Notes: generated by a model from the letters alone, not told the origin. A DNA stretch of 64,000 nt from Allopusillimonas sp048270225 (GCA_048270225.1 JBLWTG010000010.1:1-64000); one strand, 5' to 3'. Counted from the stretch's first letter, positions 1 to 6,840 are shown. Translations and numbers: made by a program.

Positions 1-32
1 TTGAAGGCAGGACTGTACTGGGTCAAGTTCAT
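1..32 (-). CDS. Partial transposase (OrfA-like N-terminus), cut by window edge
   Basis: Ten codons from an ATG at 32-30 read MNLTQYSPAF and run off the window. A purine-rich stretch (GGAATGAAG on the minus strand) lies just upstream as a possible ribosome site. The 'YSPxFK' wording is typical of the start of small helix-turn-helix OrfA proteins of IS3-type elements. Too short to be sure; the call depends on the IS interpretation of bases 1-70. Confidence 0.45.
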   Translation of the reverse strand, partial: MNLTQYSPAF

Positions 33-70
33 CGCTTCATTCCAAATTAGAGGCGACAACTAGTCTGACA
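1..70 (-). mobile_element. Terminus of an insertion sequence, IS3-like by appearance
   Basis: Read on the minus strand, bases 70 to 1 begin TGTCAGACTAG. About 38 bases in, an ATG (32-30) opens a frame reading MNLTQYSPAF, which resembles the N-terminus of IS3-type OrfA transposases. The plus-strand tail-protein frame is convincing only from base 71 onward. The simplest reading is an IS inserted in a phage tail gene, with its end at base 70 and the rest of the element left of the window. The second end and the target duplication cannot be seen. Family assignment is from memory of family style, not a search. Confidence 0.6.
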
Positions 71-319
71 CGGGGGGTTCCCGTCACCGATGGCGGCGGG
101 CGGCGCTTTGCGCAGCTTTCGCGCGCGCCACGCGTACCGATTGTCGTGGACGGCTACAACCGCACCGGATACATCATCACCGATTCGTTCGATACGCGCC
201 GGGCGCGGCCATTTCTTGTGACCGAAAAGGACGCGCCGCACGATGACCGTACGATACCGCTGACCGCGATCAACTACGACTCAAGGTACTACGCCAACGA
301 CGGCGACTACCGCGTTTGA
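71..319 (+). pseudogene. C-terminal remnant of a phage tail protein, interrupted by the IS
   Basis: The frame from base 71 to the TGA at 317-319 reads as a plausible phage tail tip/attachment protein C-terminus: it starts RGVPVTDGGG, contains VVDGYNRTGYIITDSFDTRR and ends in YYANDGDYRV. Upstream of 71 the same frame is meaningless (SSSSLHSKLEATT) and is better explained as IS sequence. No start codon of its own is visible, so this is the 3' fragment of a longer gene, probably immediately left of the tailspike gene in phage order. If so, the prophage lacks an intact copy of this tail component. Confidence 0.6.
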
Positions 320-341
320 AACCCCATTCCGATTGACCCTG

Positions 342-366
342 GCCCTGCTTGATGCGGGGCTTTTTT
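342..366 (+). terminator. Rho-independent terminator after tail gene remnant
   Basis: GCCCTGC (342-348), loop TTGAT, GCGGGGC (354-360), then six T. The stem has one G-T pair. It follows the tail gene stop (319) and ends just before the tailspike ribosome site, so tailspike mRNA would have to read through or start near here. Confidence 0.6.
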
Positions 367-382
367 GTTTTGTGAGAGAGCA

Positions 383-2950
383 ATGGCCTATATACAGCCC
401 ACACAACTGGAAAATGCCAGCGTGGACGCGGAAACGCTTGATATATTCGTTAACGGCGCAGCCGGCGCTTCCAACATAAATAGAGCCGGGGACGACGTAT
501 CAACACTGATGACGATTAAGCAAGCCGCGTTGCTCTCGTCGGGCATCTACGATACGACTGTTGATGGCCTTGCTGCCACCACGGAAGGGCAGTACTTTAG
601 TGCGCCAACCACCGATGGCAGCGCCTTTCTCGTGTTGTATAAGAACGTTTCGGGCGCCGCCGTTGCAAAAGGGCGGGCACCAAGCGATGCGGTCGTAACC
701 GGCATCGAGACAGCCGATCAGCTCGTCGAAGAGCAGCCTAATCTTTTCAGCCGGGATCAACTCGAATTCAAGAGCCTTCCTACTTCAGCATCCGGATCTA
801 CGATTGCCGCATCAAGCATCAACGGGCGGCGAGCAGCGTATGTGGTTGGCGGCGCAGTTGATGCCAGGTGTTCGTGGGGATTTCCGGCTGATCGATTTCC
901 CAGCGGCGAGGCATCTGCACAAGTGACCGTGGAGTCTGCCACCAGTGGCTCGGGCGGGGCGGTGAGAATCTACCAACGAAATGCCGCCAACGCAGTTGTC
1001 AAAACCGACAACCTTTCATCGACGAGCTTATCTGCGGCGATTGACGCGCCAGTGATCTTTCGCGGCAGCGGCATCACGATTGATCCTGCAGCCGTGACGA
1101 TCGAGCTTGATGTCACGCTTATCGGGGCAGGCCGTCAGATGTACGTGCGCGGCATGATGATTGCGGACGGTGAAAGTTCTGGCTATCGCTTTCCGCCGCC
1201 GCCGCCGGCACCCTCGATTAGCTATTTTCCCGCGCCCGCGCTCACGGCAGAGGGCTCGTCGCAGTTTGCGGGCGAGACCATTATCGAGGACGGCGAGGCG
1301 GTACTGAGCTTTTCTGGCGCAGGTACGTTGCAGGCGTGGTATGACGTCATGGCGGCGGGAGTGTATGCGCCAGGCAGCACATTGACCTTCTCAGCGCTTG
1401 CTTACTGCGATGTGACCGGCAATTCCGCATCCGCGGACATTTCCATCATCTGCCTGGACTCGGGCGGCGGCACGATCGCAACGACTGCCCAGGCCAACGT
1501 TACTCAAGCAGCGCAATACCAAGAGCTTAAAGCCGCCAGAACGATCCCTGCGGGTACTGCGACGGTGCGCTTTCGCTTCGTCAAGCGCTCGCAGGCTGCG
1601 CTGGCCAAGTTCAAACGTCCGCTGGTGAGTAGTGATGCCCCCGGCGCCATGGTCATCAATGCGGGCGTGACATCCTCGGGCGGCGGCAGCGGGATCAAGA
1701 CAGTAGAGGTGTCGCCGGGCGGGGGATATGCGACCATCCAGGCGGGCATCGAGGCGGTCAAGCCTTTTGGTAATGTAATCGTGCGTGAGGGTGATTACAG
1801 CATTTTCAACATCTCGGGTTTTAGTGGCTTGGTGAGCGCCTATCGCGGCGAGCGCGTGCGCGTGATGAACGGCACCAAGCTGACAGGCATCACCAAGACG
1901 ACAGGGTATACGGCGGTTTATCAAGCGGCGCTCGCCGTAGCACCGAACCATTACCTTTTTGAGCACGAAACGCCAGAAGCAGAAACGCTCATCGCTGCTG
2001 CCGAGCGTCATCCTTTGCAGCGCGGCAAGACTCATCGGCTCGAAAGCACCCGACTTTTCCCGGTGGCTGACATCCAGGCGGTAGATGATGCGACGCACGC
2101 GAGCTGGTACTACGATGCGGTTGCTAAGATTGTGTACTTTCGTACCAGCGATGGCGCGGCGCCTGGTGTGCGCGAGTATTACGCACCAGCCGGAACCTCT
2201 GCCGGGGCTTGCGTTGCAGGAGGCAGCGGTACCGAGGACATTAGCATCATCGGAATCTCAGCCTGGTATGGCTATAACGGGTTTCGTCTGTCCGGCATTT
2301 CACGTCTGCGCCTATATGAGTGCGAGGCCATGTATAGCTGGCTGGATGGTTTTTCGCTGAACGATAATCGAATCGTCGAGAATACCCGGCCTCGCGCCGG
2401 CGGCAATGGGAATGACGGCACGAACGGTCATGGCCTGATAACCAGCACCTACGGCACGCAGAACTCCTGGACGATGACGGATGCCTGGTGCCACGACAAC
2501 TGGGATGATGGCGACTCCATCCACGAGCGCTGCAACGGCAGCTACTCTGGCGGTCTCTTTGAAAACAATGGGAGCGGAATCGCCACGGCTTATGGCGCGC
2601 ACGTCACGCTACAAGGCGGCCTGGTGCGAAAAAACGGCATGGCCAGCGGCAATGGAAATCCAGCGCCAAAGGACCTGGGCGTGTCCGCGATTGGCGCGTC
2701 AACCGATGGTGGCGTCGGCACACAAGTGATCTGCTATGGGACGGTGAGCGAGGACAACGGCTACAACTTTGTGGCCAATAGCGCTGACAACTCAATGATC
2801 TGCGTGGACACCAAATCCTTCCGTGGCTCCGTGGCTGGATATTCCGGCGGATCTGGTGGTGCCGTGCTACTGCATGATGCTGGCGATACCGATAGCGCCG
2901 TCGCCAAAAACGGCAACGTCACGGTCGAAAACACCACGCTTGTCTCATAA
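383..2950 (+). CDS. Phage tailspike / tail fibre with right-handed beta-helix
   Basis: 855 aa from ATG 383, preceded by GAGAGAG; an upstream in-frame start at 365 lacks a site. The N-terminal ~60 residues (MAYIQPTQLENAS...) look like a virion-attachment segment. A proline run (PPPPPAP, near residue 271) acts as a linker; a jelly-roll-like middle follows. From about residue 441 (SPGGGYATIQAGI) to the end, repeated short turns rich in G, N and D (for example GLFENNGSGIATAYGAHVTLQGG) indicate a parallel beta-helix of the pectate-lyase/tailspike type, probably a receptor-binding or polysaccharide-degrading domain. Catalytic residues cannot be assigned by eye. It lies between a tail gene and the lysis genes, the usual place for a host-range protein. 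Confidence 0.8.
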   Translation: MAYIQPTQLENASVDAETLDIFVNGAAGASNINRAGDDVSTLMTIKQAALLSSGIYDTTVDGLAATTEGQYFSAPTTDGSAFLVLYKNVSGAAVAKGRAPSDAVVTGIETADQLVEEQPNLFSRDQLEFKSLPTSASGSTIAASSINGRRAAYVVGGAVDARCSWGFPADRFPSGEASAQVTVESATSGSGGAVRIYQRNAANAVVKTDNLSSTSLSAAIDAPVIFRGSGITIDPAAVTIELDVTLIGAGRQMYVRGMMIADGESSGYRFPPPPPAPSISYFPAPALTAEGSSQFAGETIIEDGEAVLSFSGAGTLQAWYDVMAAGVYAPGSTLTFSALAYCDVTGNSASADISIICLDSGGGTIATTAQANVTQAAQYQELKAARTIPAGTATVRFRFVKRSQAALAKFKRPLVSSDAPGAMVINAGVTSSGGGSGIKTVEVSPGGGYATIQAGIEAVKPFGNVIVREGDYSIFNISGFSGLVSAYRGERVRVMNGTKLTGITKTTGYTAVYQAALAVAPNHYLFEHETPEAETLIAAAERHPLQRGKTHRLESTRLFPVADIQAVDDATHASWYYDAVAKIVYFRTSDGAAPGVREYYAPAGTSAGACVAGGSGTEDISIIGISAWYGYNGFRLSGISRLRLYECEAMYSWLDGFSLNDNRIVENTRPRAGGNGNDGTNGHGLITSTYGTQNSWTMTDAWCHDNWDDGDSIHERCNGSYSGGLFENNGSGIATAYGAHVTLQGGLVRKNGMASGNGNPAPKDLGVSAIGASTDGGVGTQVICYGTVSEDNGYNFVANSADNSMICVDTKSFRGSVAGYSGGSGGAVLLHDAGDTDSAVAKNGNVTVENTTLVS

Positions 2951-2959
2951 CCGGCCATC

Positions 2960-2983
2960 GCCCGCCCCGAGCGGGCTTTTTTT
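2960..2983 (+). terminator. Rho-independent terminator after the tailspike
   Basis: GCCCGC / GCGGGC stem (2960-2965 and 2971-2976) with loop CCCGA and seven T (2977-2983), ten bases after the tailspike stop and just before the AAAGGAAT ribosome site of the first holin-like gene. It separates tail from lysis transcription. Confidence 0.75.
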
Positions 2984-2999
2984 CGTCTAAAGGAATCCG

Positions 3000-3332
3000 A
3001 TGCAACCGCCTGAAAGCATCTCCGAAGCAAAGATATGGGCCGCAGTGATCGGCGCCTGCGGGGCGGCTGTGTCGCTCACGTTTATCAAGGATCTGACCTG
3101 GCCGCAAAAGCTGGTGATGGTCGTCTGCGGCACGGTGATATCCGTGCTTTTTACTGAGCCGATCATCGATCTTGTTGATGTGCCGCCCACCTGGTCAAAC
3201 GGCGTTGCGTTTCTGGTGGGTATGTTCGGCTGGTCGCTGGCCGGGTCTGTGCTTTCGATGATCCGCAAGGCTGACTGGTGGGAGCTGGTCAAAGAGATTG
3301 CGCTGAGCTGGCTCAAGCGCAGGGGAGGCTGA
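3000..3332 (+). CDS. Phage holin-like membrane protein
   Basis: 110 aa with about three hydrophobic segments (residues ~12-29, 38-56, 67-88) and a basic C-terminus (SWLKRRGG), the layout of class I holins or of the LydA/HP1-type holin families. It starts at ATG 3000 after AAAGGAAT and is followed after one base by a second small membrane protein and then the endolysin. Holins permeabilise the inner membrane to time lysis. Function is inferred from topology and position; the exact family is not identified. Confidence 0.7.
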   Translation: MQPPESISEAKIWAAVIGACGAAVSLTFIKDLTWPQKLVMVVCGTVISVLFTEPIIDLVDVPPTWSNGVAFLVGMFGWSLAGSVLSMIRKADWWELVKEIALSWLKRRGG

Positions 3333-3333
3333 T

Positions 3334-3630
3334 ATGCACATCATGTACTGGATGCACTTTGCCGCCAATCTGGTGATCGCGCTGGCCAGCACCTGGGCAG
3401 TCATGTCGCCTCGCGTGAAAGATGGTTGGTTTGGCAAGCTCTCGCTGATGCTGCTGGCCCTGGCGGCGTTTGCCAATGCGGGATGGGCCTGGGTCTACCC
3501 GGTGGAGCTGGACCGCAGTGAGGTGCTGCTGAACGTCGCCGTAGCTTGCATGGCGATCCGTTGCTACTGGATCAAGTCACACGCCGCACAGGTCGGCCGA
3601 TGGAAAAGGAGTCGCAGATGCCGCGAATAA
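3334..3630 (+). CDS. Second small phage membrane protein (holin or antiholin candidate)
   Basis: 98 aa with three hydrophobic segments (about residues 7-23, 34-56 and 65-82) and a strongly basic tail (KRSRRCRE). ATG 3334 lies one base after the preceding holin-like gene, and the 3' end overlaps the endolysin start by 13 bases. Paired small membrane proteins ahead of an endolysin often form a holin/antiholin pair; which is which cannot be told from sequence alone. Confidence 0.65.
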   Translation: MHIMYWMHFAANLVIALASTWAVMSPRVKDGWFGKLSLMLLALAAFANAGWAWVYPVELDRSEVLLNVAVACMAIRCYWIKSHAAQVGRWKRSRRCRE

Positions 3631-4100
3631 TACCCGATCGCGCCGGTGGGCTGAACGTATGTGCCTTCCTGGATGCCATTGCCTTCACCGAAGGCACCGA
3701 CAACAACCGCCAGCCGACAAAAGACGAAGGTTATGACGTGCTGGTGGGCGGTGGTCTGTTCTCTGGATACGGCCAGCACCCAAACAAGCTGATTCGCCTG
3801 AGCTCGAGTCTATCCAGTACCGCCGCTGGCCGGTACCAGATCCTGCATCGATTCTGGCGCGTCTACCAGTCCCGGCTTGGTCTGCCAGATTTCAGCCCGC
3901 TCAGTCAGGACCTGTACGCCATCCAGCAATTGAAAGAGCAAGGCGCACTTGGCCGCATTCAGGCGGGCGAGTTCGAGAAGTCGGTCCTTCGGTGCAACAA
4001 CATCTGGGCCAGCCTGCCGGGGTCGCCCTATGGTCAGCATACCTATTCGATGGACGAAATGAAGGCGATCTACATCATGCATGGCGGCACGTATGTTTAA
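3618..4100 (+). CDS. Phage endolysin, lambda R-type lytic transglycosylase
   Basis: 160 aa from ATG 3618, which has a strong AAAAGGAG site; longer in-frame starts at 3546 and 3600 do not. The protein follows lambda gpR closely: FTEGTDN with presumed catalytic Glu25, GYDVLVGGGLF, the HPNKLI segment, GRYQ, LGLPDFSPLSQD, and CNNIWASLPGSPYGQ. Lambda R cleaves peptidoglycan glycan strands to 1,6-anhydro ends. No signal peptide, so export would depend on the upstream holin. It overlaps the upstream membrane gene and the downstream Rz start, so the lysis cassette is one translational unit. Confidence 0.9.
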   Translation: MPRIIPDRAGGLNVCAFLDAIAFTEGTDNNRQPTKDEGYDVLVGGGLFSGYGQHPNKLIRLSSSLSSTAAGRYQILHRFWRVYQSRLGLPDFSPLSQDLYAIQQLKEQGALGRIQAGEFEKSVLRCNNIWASLPGSPYGQHTYSMDEMKAIYIMHGGTYV

Positions 4101-4560
4101 GCTGCTCGCAAACAAATACGCCCTGGGCGCTGCCGGCCTGCTGCTGGCCTTGGCTGCCGTTTGGGGGTATGGGCGCTATGAGCGCTCGCAAGGATGGTCC
4201 GAGCGCGACACGCAGGCAAAGCTCGAGTTGGCTGCTCGCCAGACCGCCCTTTACAACGAACAAGTGAGGTTAGAAAATGAGCGTAATGCCGCAGACCAGC
4301 GCTACCAGGCGCTCAAGGCTGATACCGCTGCCCGGATTACTGATCTGGATGCTGATGCTGCCAGGATGCGCAAGCGTTTATCCACCTACGGTCAGCACAA
4401 GAGCGCCGGCCCCACCAGCGGAACTGATGGCGCCGACCCCGACTGGATCGGAATTGTTGCAGCGTGTTGGTCAGGCTATGCAAGCCTGGGAAAAGAGGCT
4501 GCAACCTATGCCGATAGAGTGAATGGGTTGCAGGGATATGTGCGATCGCTTCAGCCATAG
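4093..4560 (+). CDS. Rz: Rz-like inner-membrane spanin
   Basis: 155 aa from ATG 4093, overlapping the endolysin stop; an in-frame ATG at 4081 is possible. One N-terminal membrane segment (ALGAAGLLLALAAVWGYG) is followed by a charged, alanine-rich helical region (residues ~30-105), the plan of Rz i-spanins, which span the periplasm and fuse inner and outer membranes in the last step of lysis. Its partner Rz1 is encoded entirely inside it in another frame (4277-4522). Family proteins are poorly conserved; the call rests on topology, position and the embedded lipoprotein. Confidence 0.85.
   Translation: MFKLLANKYALGAAGLLLALAAVWGYGRYERSQGWSERDTQAKLELAARQTALYNEQVRLENERNAADQRYQALKADTAARITDLDADAARMRKRLSTYGQHKSAGPTSGTDGADPDWIGIVAACWSGYASLGKEAATYADRVNGLQGYVRSLQP
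4277..4522 (+). CDS. Rz1: Rz1-like outer-membrane spanin lipoprotein, nested in Rz
   Basis: 81 aa in a different frame inside the Rz gene. A basic start, hydrophobic stretch (LIPLPGLLIWMLM) and lipobox LPGC form a lipoprotein signal, so the mature protein would start at the Cys at about residue 31. The short, proline-rich mature part (YPPTVSTRAPAPPAELMAPTP) is the hallmark of Rz1 o-spanins. ATG 4277 has GAGG eight bases upstream. It begins and ends within Rz, the fully embedded arrangement known from lambda. Easily missed because of its size and frame. Confidence 0.88.
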   Translation: MSVMPQTSATRRSRLIPLPGLLIWMLMLPGCASVYPPTVSTRAPAPPAELMAPTPTGSELLQRVGQAMQAWEKRLQPMPIE

Positions 4561-4630
4561 GGGTTGCGGTAGGCCTCAACCGGTGCTTTCGGTTACACTT
4601 AGTTAATAATTCAAAAATCGAGAAAGCGCA

Positions 4631-5017
4631 ATGAGAAATAAATTAGCCAGTTTTGCGATGGTCACTGCAATCGTTTTTTCCAGTGCATCCGCTCAAACAA
4701 GTTGCAATACCATAGGAGCATCGACTTTTTGTGATGGGCCTAGCGGATCCTATACCGGAACTCAGATCGGAGACGCCACATTTATCAGTGGCCCGAAGGG
4801 TTATTCTGGAACTGTTAACCAGATCGGCGGCACGTCCTTCGGAAACGACAATCGGGGCGGATCATGGACATCAAATACCATTGGCGGCGCCTCATTCACT
4901 CAGGGCGCTGACGGCTATTCTTCGACGAGCGACACCATAGGCGGCACTACCTTTATAAACAGTACCGCAGGAACGACAACTTGTAATACGATCGGTGGTT
5001 CAACTTTCTGCGATTGA
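4631..5017 (+). CDS. Small secreted repeat protein with cysteine-capped IGG repeats; function unknown
   Basis: 128 aa. A signal peptide (MRNKLASFAMVTAIVFSSASA) is followed by six copies of a unit centred on (N/D)(T/Q)IG(G/A/D)(S/T/A)(S/T)F. The IG pairs fall at residues 28, 46, 65, 84, 103 and 121, spaced 18, 19, 19, 19 and 18. Only four Cys exist, at 25 and 34 in the first unit and 118 and 127 in the last, each in the frame CNTIG-STFCD. This suggests a small solenoid closed at both ends by disulfides. ATG 4631 follows GAGAAAG. It lies downstream of the lysis genes on the same strand, the place of a prophage cargo gene (moron). I know no assigned function. Confidence 0.75.
   Translation: MRNKLASFAMVTAIVFSSASAQTSCNTIGASTFCDGPSGSYTGTQIGDATFISGPKGYSGTVNQIGGTSFGNDNRGGSWTSNTIGGASFTQGADGYSSTSDTIGGTTFINSTAGTTTCNTIGGSTFCD
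4703..5014 (+). repeat. Six tandem 18-19-codon repeats in the secreted protein
   Basis: Encodes residues 25-128 of the preceding protein. The protein period is regular but the DNA copies differ at many positions, so the repeat is old or held by selection on structure rather than a recent slippage array. Confidence 0.75.
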
Positions 5018-5056
5018 CAAGTTCGGCGCGCTTGGCGGATCGGCCTCCTCCGATCT

Positions 5057-5731
5057 TCATATATGCTCGCTCGCATCCGCCAATTGATACTGACTATTTC
5101 CCATCTTGCGCGTGACTTCCCACCATTGAAACGCTGACTCAGGCCGAGGCGTGGACAGCAGCTCAAGCGCTCCATCCACCGGTAACTCCGGGTCCAGCCA
5201 CGCCAACGCGTCATCGACAGTCAGGCAAATTGGCCTGCGGTCGTGGATATCCACCATACCGCCGGCGGCATCATCCGTGATGATGGCAAAGCCGTTCTCG
5301 GCCAGCAGCTCTCGTCCTGACTGCCAAGCGGTGATCCCCGCCATGAGAAGTGGGTGACCGTCTTTCGGGTTGATGAACCAGGGCTGTTTGTCGCCTTTCT
5401 CGCCTGTCCACTCATACCAGCCCTCCACCGGCACGATGATGCGCTTGGTGAGCAGCGGCTTCCAGAAGGGCGAGCCTTTCAGAACGGTATCCAGGCGAGC
5501 GTTGCTGGCCGGCCCGCGTTTGTATCCCGGCCAGGGCGGCAGGTAGCCCCAGAACAGGCAATCGGCCTGCTCAGCGCCGTCACCCAGGCGGTGCAGCACT
5601 AGCGGCCGGGTGCCCGGCGGCACGTTTACGCCGCGTCGATGCTGCTCCCGCCATAGGTGTTCCAGCGGGTTCCACCGGGTGTAATCAAAATACTGGGCTG
5701 GGTCATTCGCCTGCTTCACGCGTCCGCACAT
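5057..5731 (-). CDS. SRAP-domain abasic-site DNA-protein crosslink protein (YedK/HMCES family)
   Basis: 224 aa starting at the ATG that puts Cys at position 2 (MCGR); AGGGGA lies seven bases upstream. After Met removal Cys2 is the nucleophile that forms a stable thiazolidine crosslink with abasic sites in single-stranded DNA. The other expected active-site residues are present: Asn77 (ASNARLDT), Glu103 (PVEGWYEW) and His163 (IHDRRP). The usual WGYLPPW and GITAW motifs are seen. It shields abasic sites from error-prone processing. It is second in a unit whose upstream region has a LexA-type box, matching the known SOS association of the family. The first gene overlaps its start by 29 bases. 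Confidence 0.93.
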   Translation of the reverse strand: MCGRVKQANDPAQYFDYTRWNPLEHLWREQHRRGVNVPPGTRPLVLHRLGDGAEQADCLFWGYLPPWPGYKRGPASNARLDTVLKGSPFWKPLLTKRIIVPVEGWYEWTGEKGDKQPWFINPKDGHPLLMAGITAWQSGRELLAENGFAIITDDAAGGMVDIHDRRPICLTVDDALAWLDPELPVDGALELLSTPRPESAFQWWEVTRKMGNSQYQLADASEHI

Positions 5732-6014
5732 CGATTTTCCCCTGGGCGACACTGCGCCGATACTCCATATCTTCGCGCTTTTTGCGCATCACCGTGTACT
5801 CCAGCACGCTGGGCTCAGCATGCAGCTTATCAAATAGCTCGCGCGACTTCTGGATTTCGTCGGGCGCGTGTCCCTTCCAAGACATGTACCCAATGAGGCC
5901 GTAGCATTCGGCCACCAGATCGCGCAGGCGCCTGACCTCGCGCAAGAGGGCCATGACGTCCTCGTTGCGGCGGTTGCCTTCTTGGATGGCTTTCAGGTCG
6001 CGGTAGCTGAGCAT
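5703..6014 (-). CDS. Hypothetical charged, helical protein upstream of the SRAP gene
   Basis: 103 aa if started at ATG 6014; no clear ribosome site is present there. A GTG at 6050 would lie upstream of the LexA-type box, and an internal ATG at 5954 has GAGG before it, so the start is uncertain. The sequence is hydrophilic and rich in K, R and E, with a helical N-terminal half (ALLREVRRLRDLVAECYGLIG) and no membrane segment or recognised domain. The last 29 bases overlap the SRAP start, implying coupled translation and shared SOS control. Not recognised; a role with SRAP is inferred only from position. Confidence 0.6.
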   Translation of the reverse strand: MLSYRDLKAIQEGNRRNEDVMALLREVRRLRDLVAECYGLIGYMSWKGHAPDEIQKSRELFDKLHAEPSVLEYTVMRKKREDMEYRRSVAQGKIDVRTREAGE

Positions 6015-6020
6015 GATAAA

Positions 6021-6040
6021 TACTGTATTAATGAACAGTA
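6021..6040. promoter_or_regulatory. LexA-type SOS box
   Basis: TACTGTATTAATGAACAGTA keeps both CTG...CAG half-sites with ten bases between, and by eye agrees with the E. coli LexA consensus at 16 of 20 positions, including all outer bases. It lies six bases before ATG 6014 of the small gene ahead of the SRAP gene, and would overlap the promoter or leader. LexA repression with induction by DNA damage is the expected control. Confidence 0.8.
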
Positions 6041-6050
6041 TTTTTAGCAC

Positions 6051-6080
6051 AAAAAAGCCCGCTCAGTGGCGGGCAAAAAA
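6051..6080 (-). terminator. Rho-independent terminator insulating the SOS unit
   Basis: On the minus strand GCCCGC, loop CACTGA, GCGGGC (6074-6057) is followed by six T (6056-6051). It would stop transcription coming from the tRNA side just before the SOS box. Confidence 0.65.
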
Positions 6081-6121
6081 CTACTGGATATGCGACGCGT
6101 CTCATATACCGTCTCATACGA

Positions 6122-6158
6122 CAAAAAACAAAGCCCCTACGATTTACCGTAGAGGCTT
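6122..6158 (-). terminator. Terminator downstream of tRNA-Lys
   Basis: An 11-base stem with one mismatch (6158-6148 with 6141-6131; loop of six) is followed on the minus strand by a T-rich tract (6130-6122). It lies 18 bases after the tRNA 3' end. Confidence 0.7.
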
Positions 6159-6176
6159 GTTTTAAAACATAATTCT

Positions 6177-6252
6177 TGGTGGGCTGTGAGTGGCTCGAAC
6201 ACTCGACCTACGGATTAAGAGTCCGCTGCTCTACCAACTGAGCTAACAGCCC
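6177..6252 (-). tRNA. tRNA-Lys(CUU), probable prophage attachment site
   Basis: The minus strand folds as a complete 76-base tRNA: acceptor GGGCTGT pairing with ACAGCCC, D-arm with AGCTCAGTTGGTAGAGC, anticodon loop CTCTTAA (anticodon CTT, lysine), T-arm with GTTCGAG, discriminator A and encoded CCA. Its 3' end points at the prophage, the usual geometry when a phage integrates into the 3' end of a tRNA gene and rebuilds it. The partner att copy and integrase would be left of the window. Confidence 0.95.
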
Positions 6253-6315
6253 TGCGCTGAAAAGAGGATTATTATATCTTGAAATGCCAGGCGCTGCAAA
6301 TCAGACAACCTGATT

Positions 6316-6771
6316 TTATTTCTTTTCGCGATACGAGTCGTGACAGGATTTACAGCTTTTGCCTACTTCACCGAAGGCGACACGGAATGCATCGAAATCG
6401 CCGGCATCAGCAGCGGAGGTGAGTTTTTTCATGCCAGCGTGGAACTTGTCCTGGGCCTGTTTGAAGCCTTCGGAATCACTCCAGATTTTGTCTTTGGATT
6501 CGCCGCCTTCCGTGCCTTTGCCAAAGCCTGCCCAGGGCAGGGTTGCCAGGGTATTGAGAATGGCGACATTCTCCTTGATGGCCTCTTTGTCATAAGGCGC
6601 TTCTTTTTTTGCAACGGGCGCCATGCGGCCAAAGTGGGAGCCCAGCAATGTCATGGCGGCTTCGCGGTAATCAATCGCGGCATCGGCGTCCTTGAATTGA
6701 GCGCTGGCAGGCGTACAGGCCAGAGTCGCCAGAGTGGCTGCGGCGGCGAATAGAGCGATGCGTTTTTTCAT
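6316..6771 (-). CDS. Cytochrome c' (class II c-type cytochrome)
   Basis: 151 aa with a Sec signal peptide ending near ASA-Q25 and a single haem-binding CKSCH at residues 140-144 close to the C-terminus, the class II layout of a four-helix-bundle periplasmic cytochrome. Length fits the family (about 125-130 mature residues). Cytochromes c' bind NO or CO and are implicated in NO tolerance and electron transfer. A cytochrome b561-like gene lies on the same strand beyond purB (8336-9040) and could be its membrane partner, although purB separates them. Confidence 0.92.
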   Translation of the reverse strand: MKKRIALFAAAATLATLACTPASAQFKDADAAIDYREAAMTLLGSHFGRMAPVAKKEAPYDKEAIKENVAILNTLATLPWAGFGKGTEGGESKDKIWSDSEGFKQAQDKFHAGMKKLTSAADAGDFDAFRVAFGEVGKSCKSCHDSYREKK

Positions 6772-6840
6772 TTCAAACTCCAGGTCGTTCAGATAATGGA
6801 GGCGGATGTGCCAGTGATGCCGCCCGCCTCCCGCGAAAAA

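Noticed and set aside
1..63. Plus-strand frame reading LKAGLYWVKFIASFQIRGDN then TAG, as a separate phage protein end
   Set aside because: It would need a frameshift to reach the tail sequence that follows, while the minus strand gives a coherent IS end with an OrfA-like start.
1391..2098. 235-codon minus-strand frame within the tailspike gene
   Set aside because: No motif, no ribosome site; composition typical of an antisense shadow.
5038..5055. Hairpin GATCGG...CCGATC as a terminator after the SRAP gene
   Set aside because: Only six pairs and no T-tract on either strand; too weak to call.
6098..6118. CGTCTCATA repeated at 6098-6106 and 6110-6118 as an att core
   Set aside because: A short local direct repeat; not between the tRNA and a distant site, so not evidence of integration by itself.
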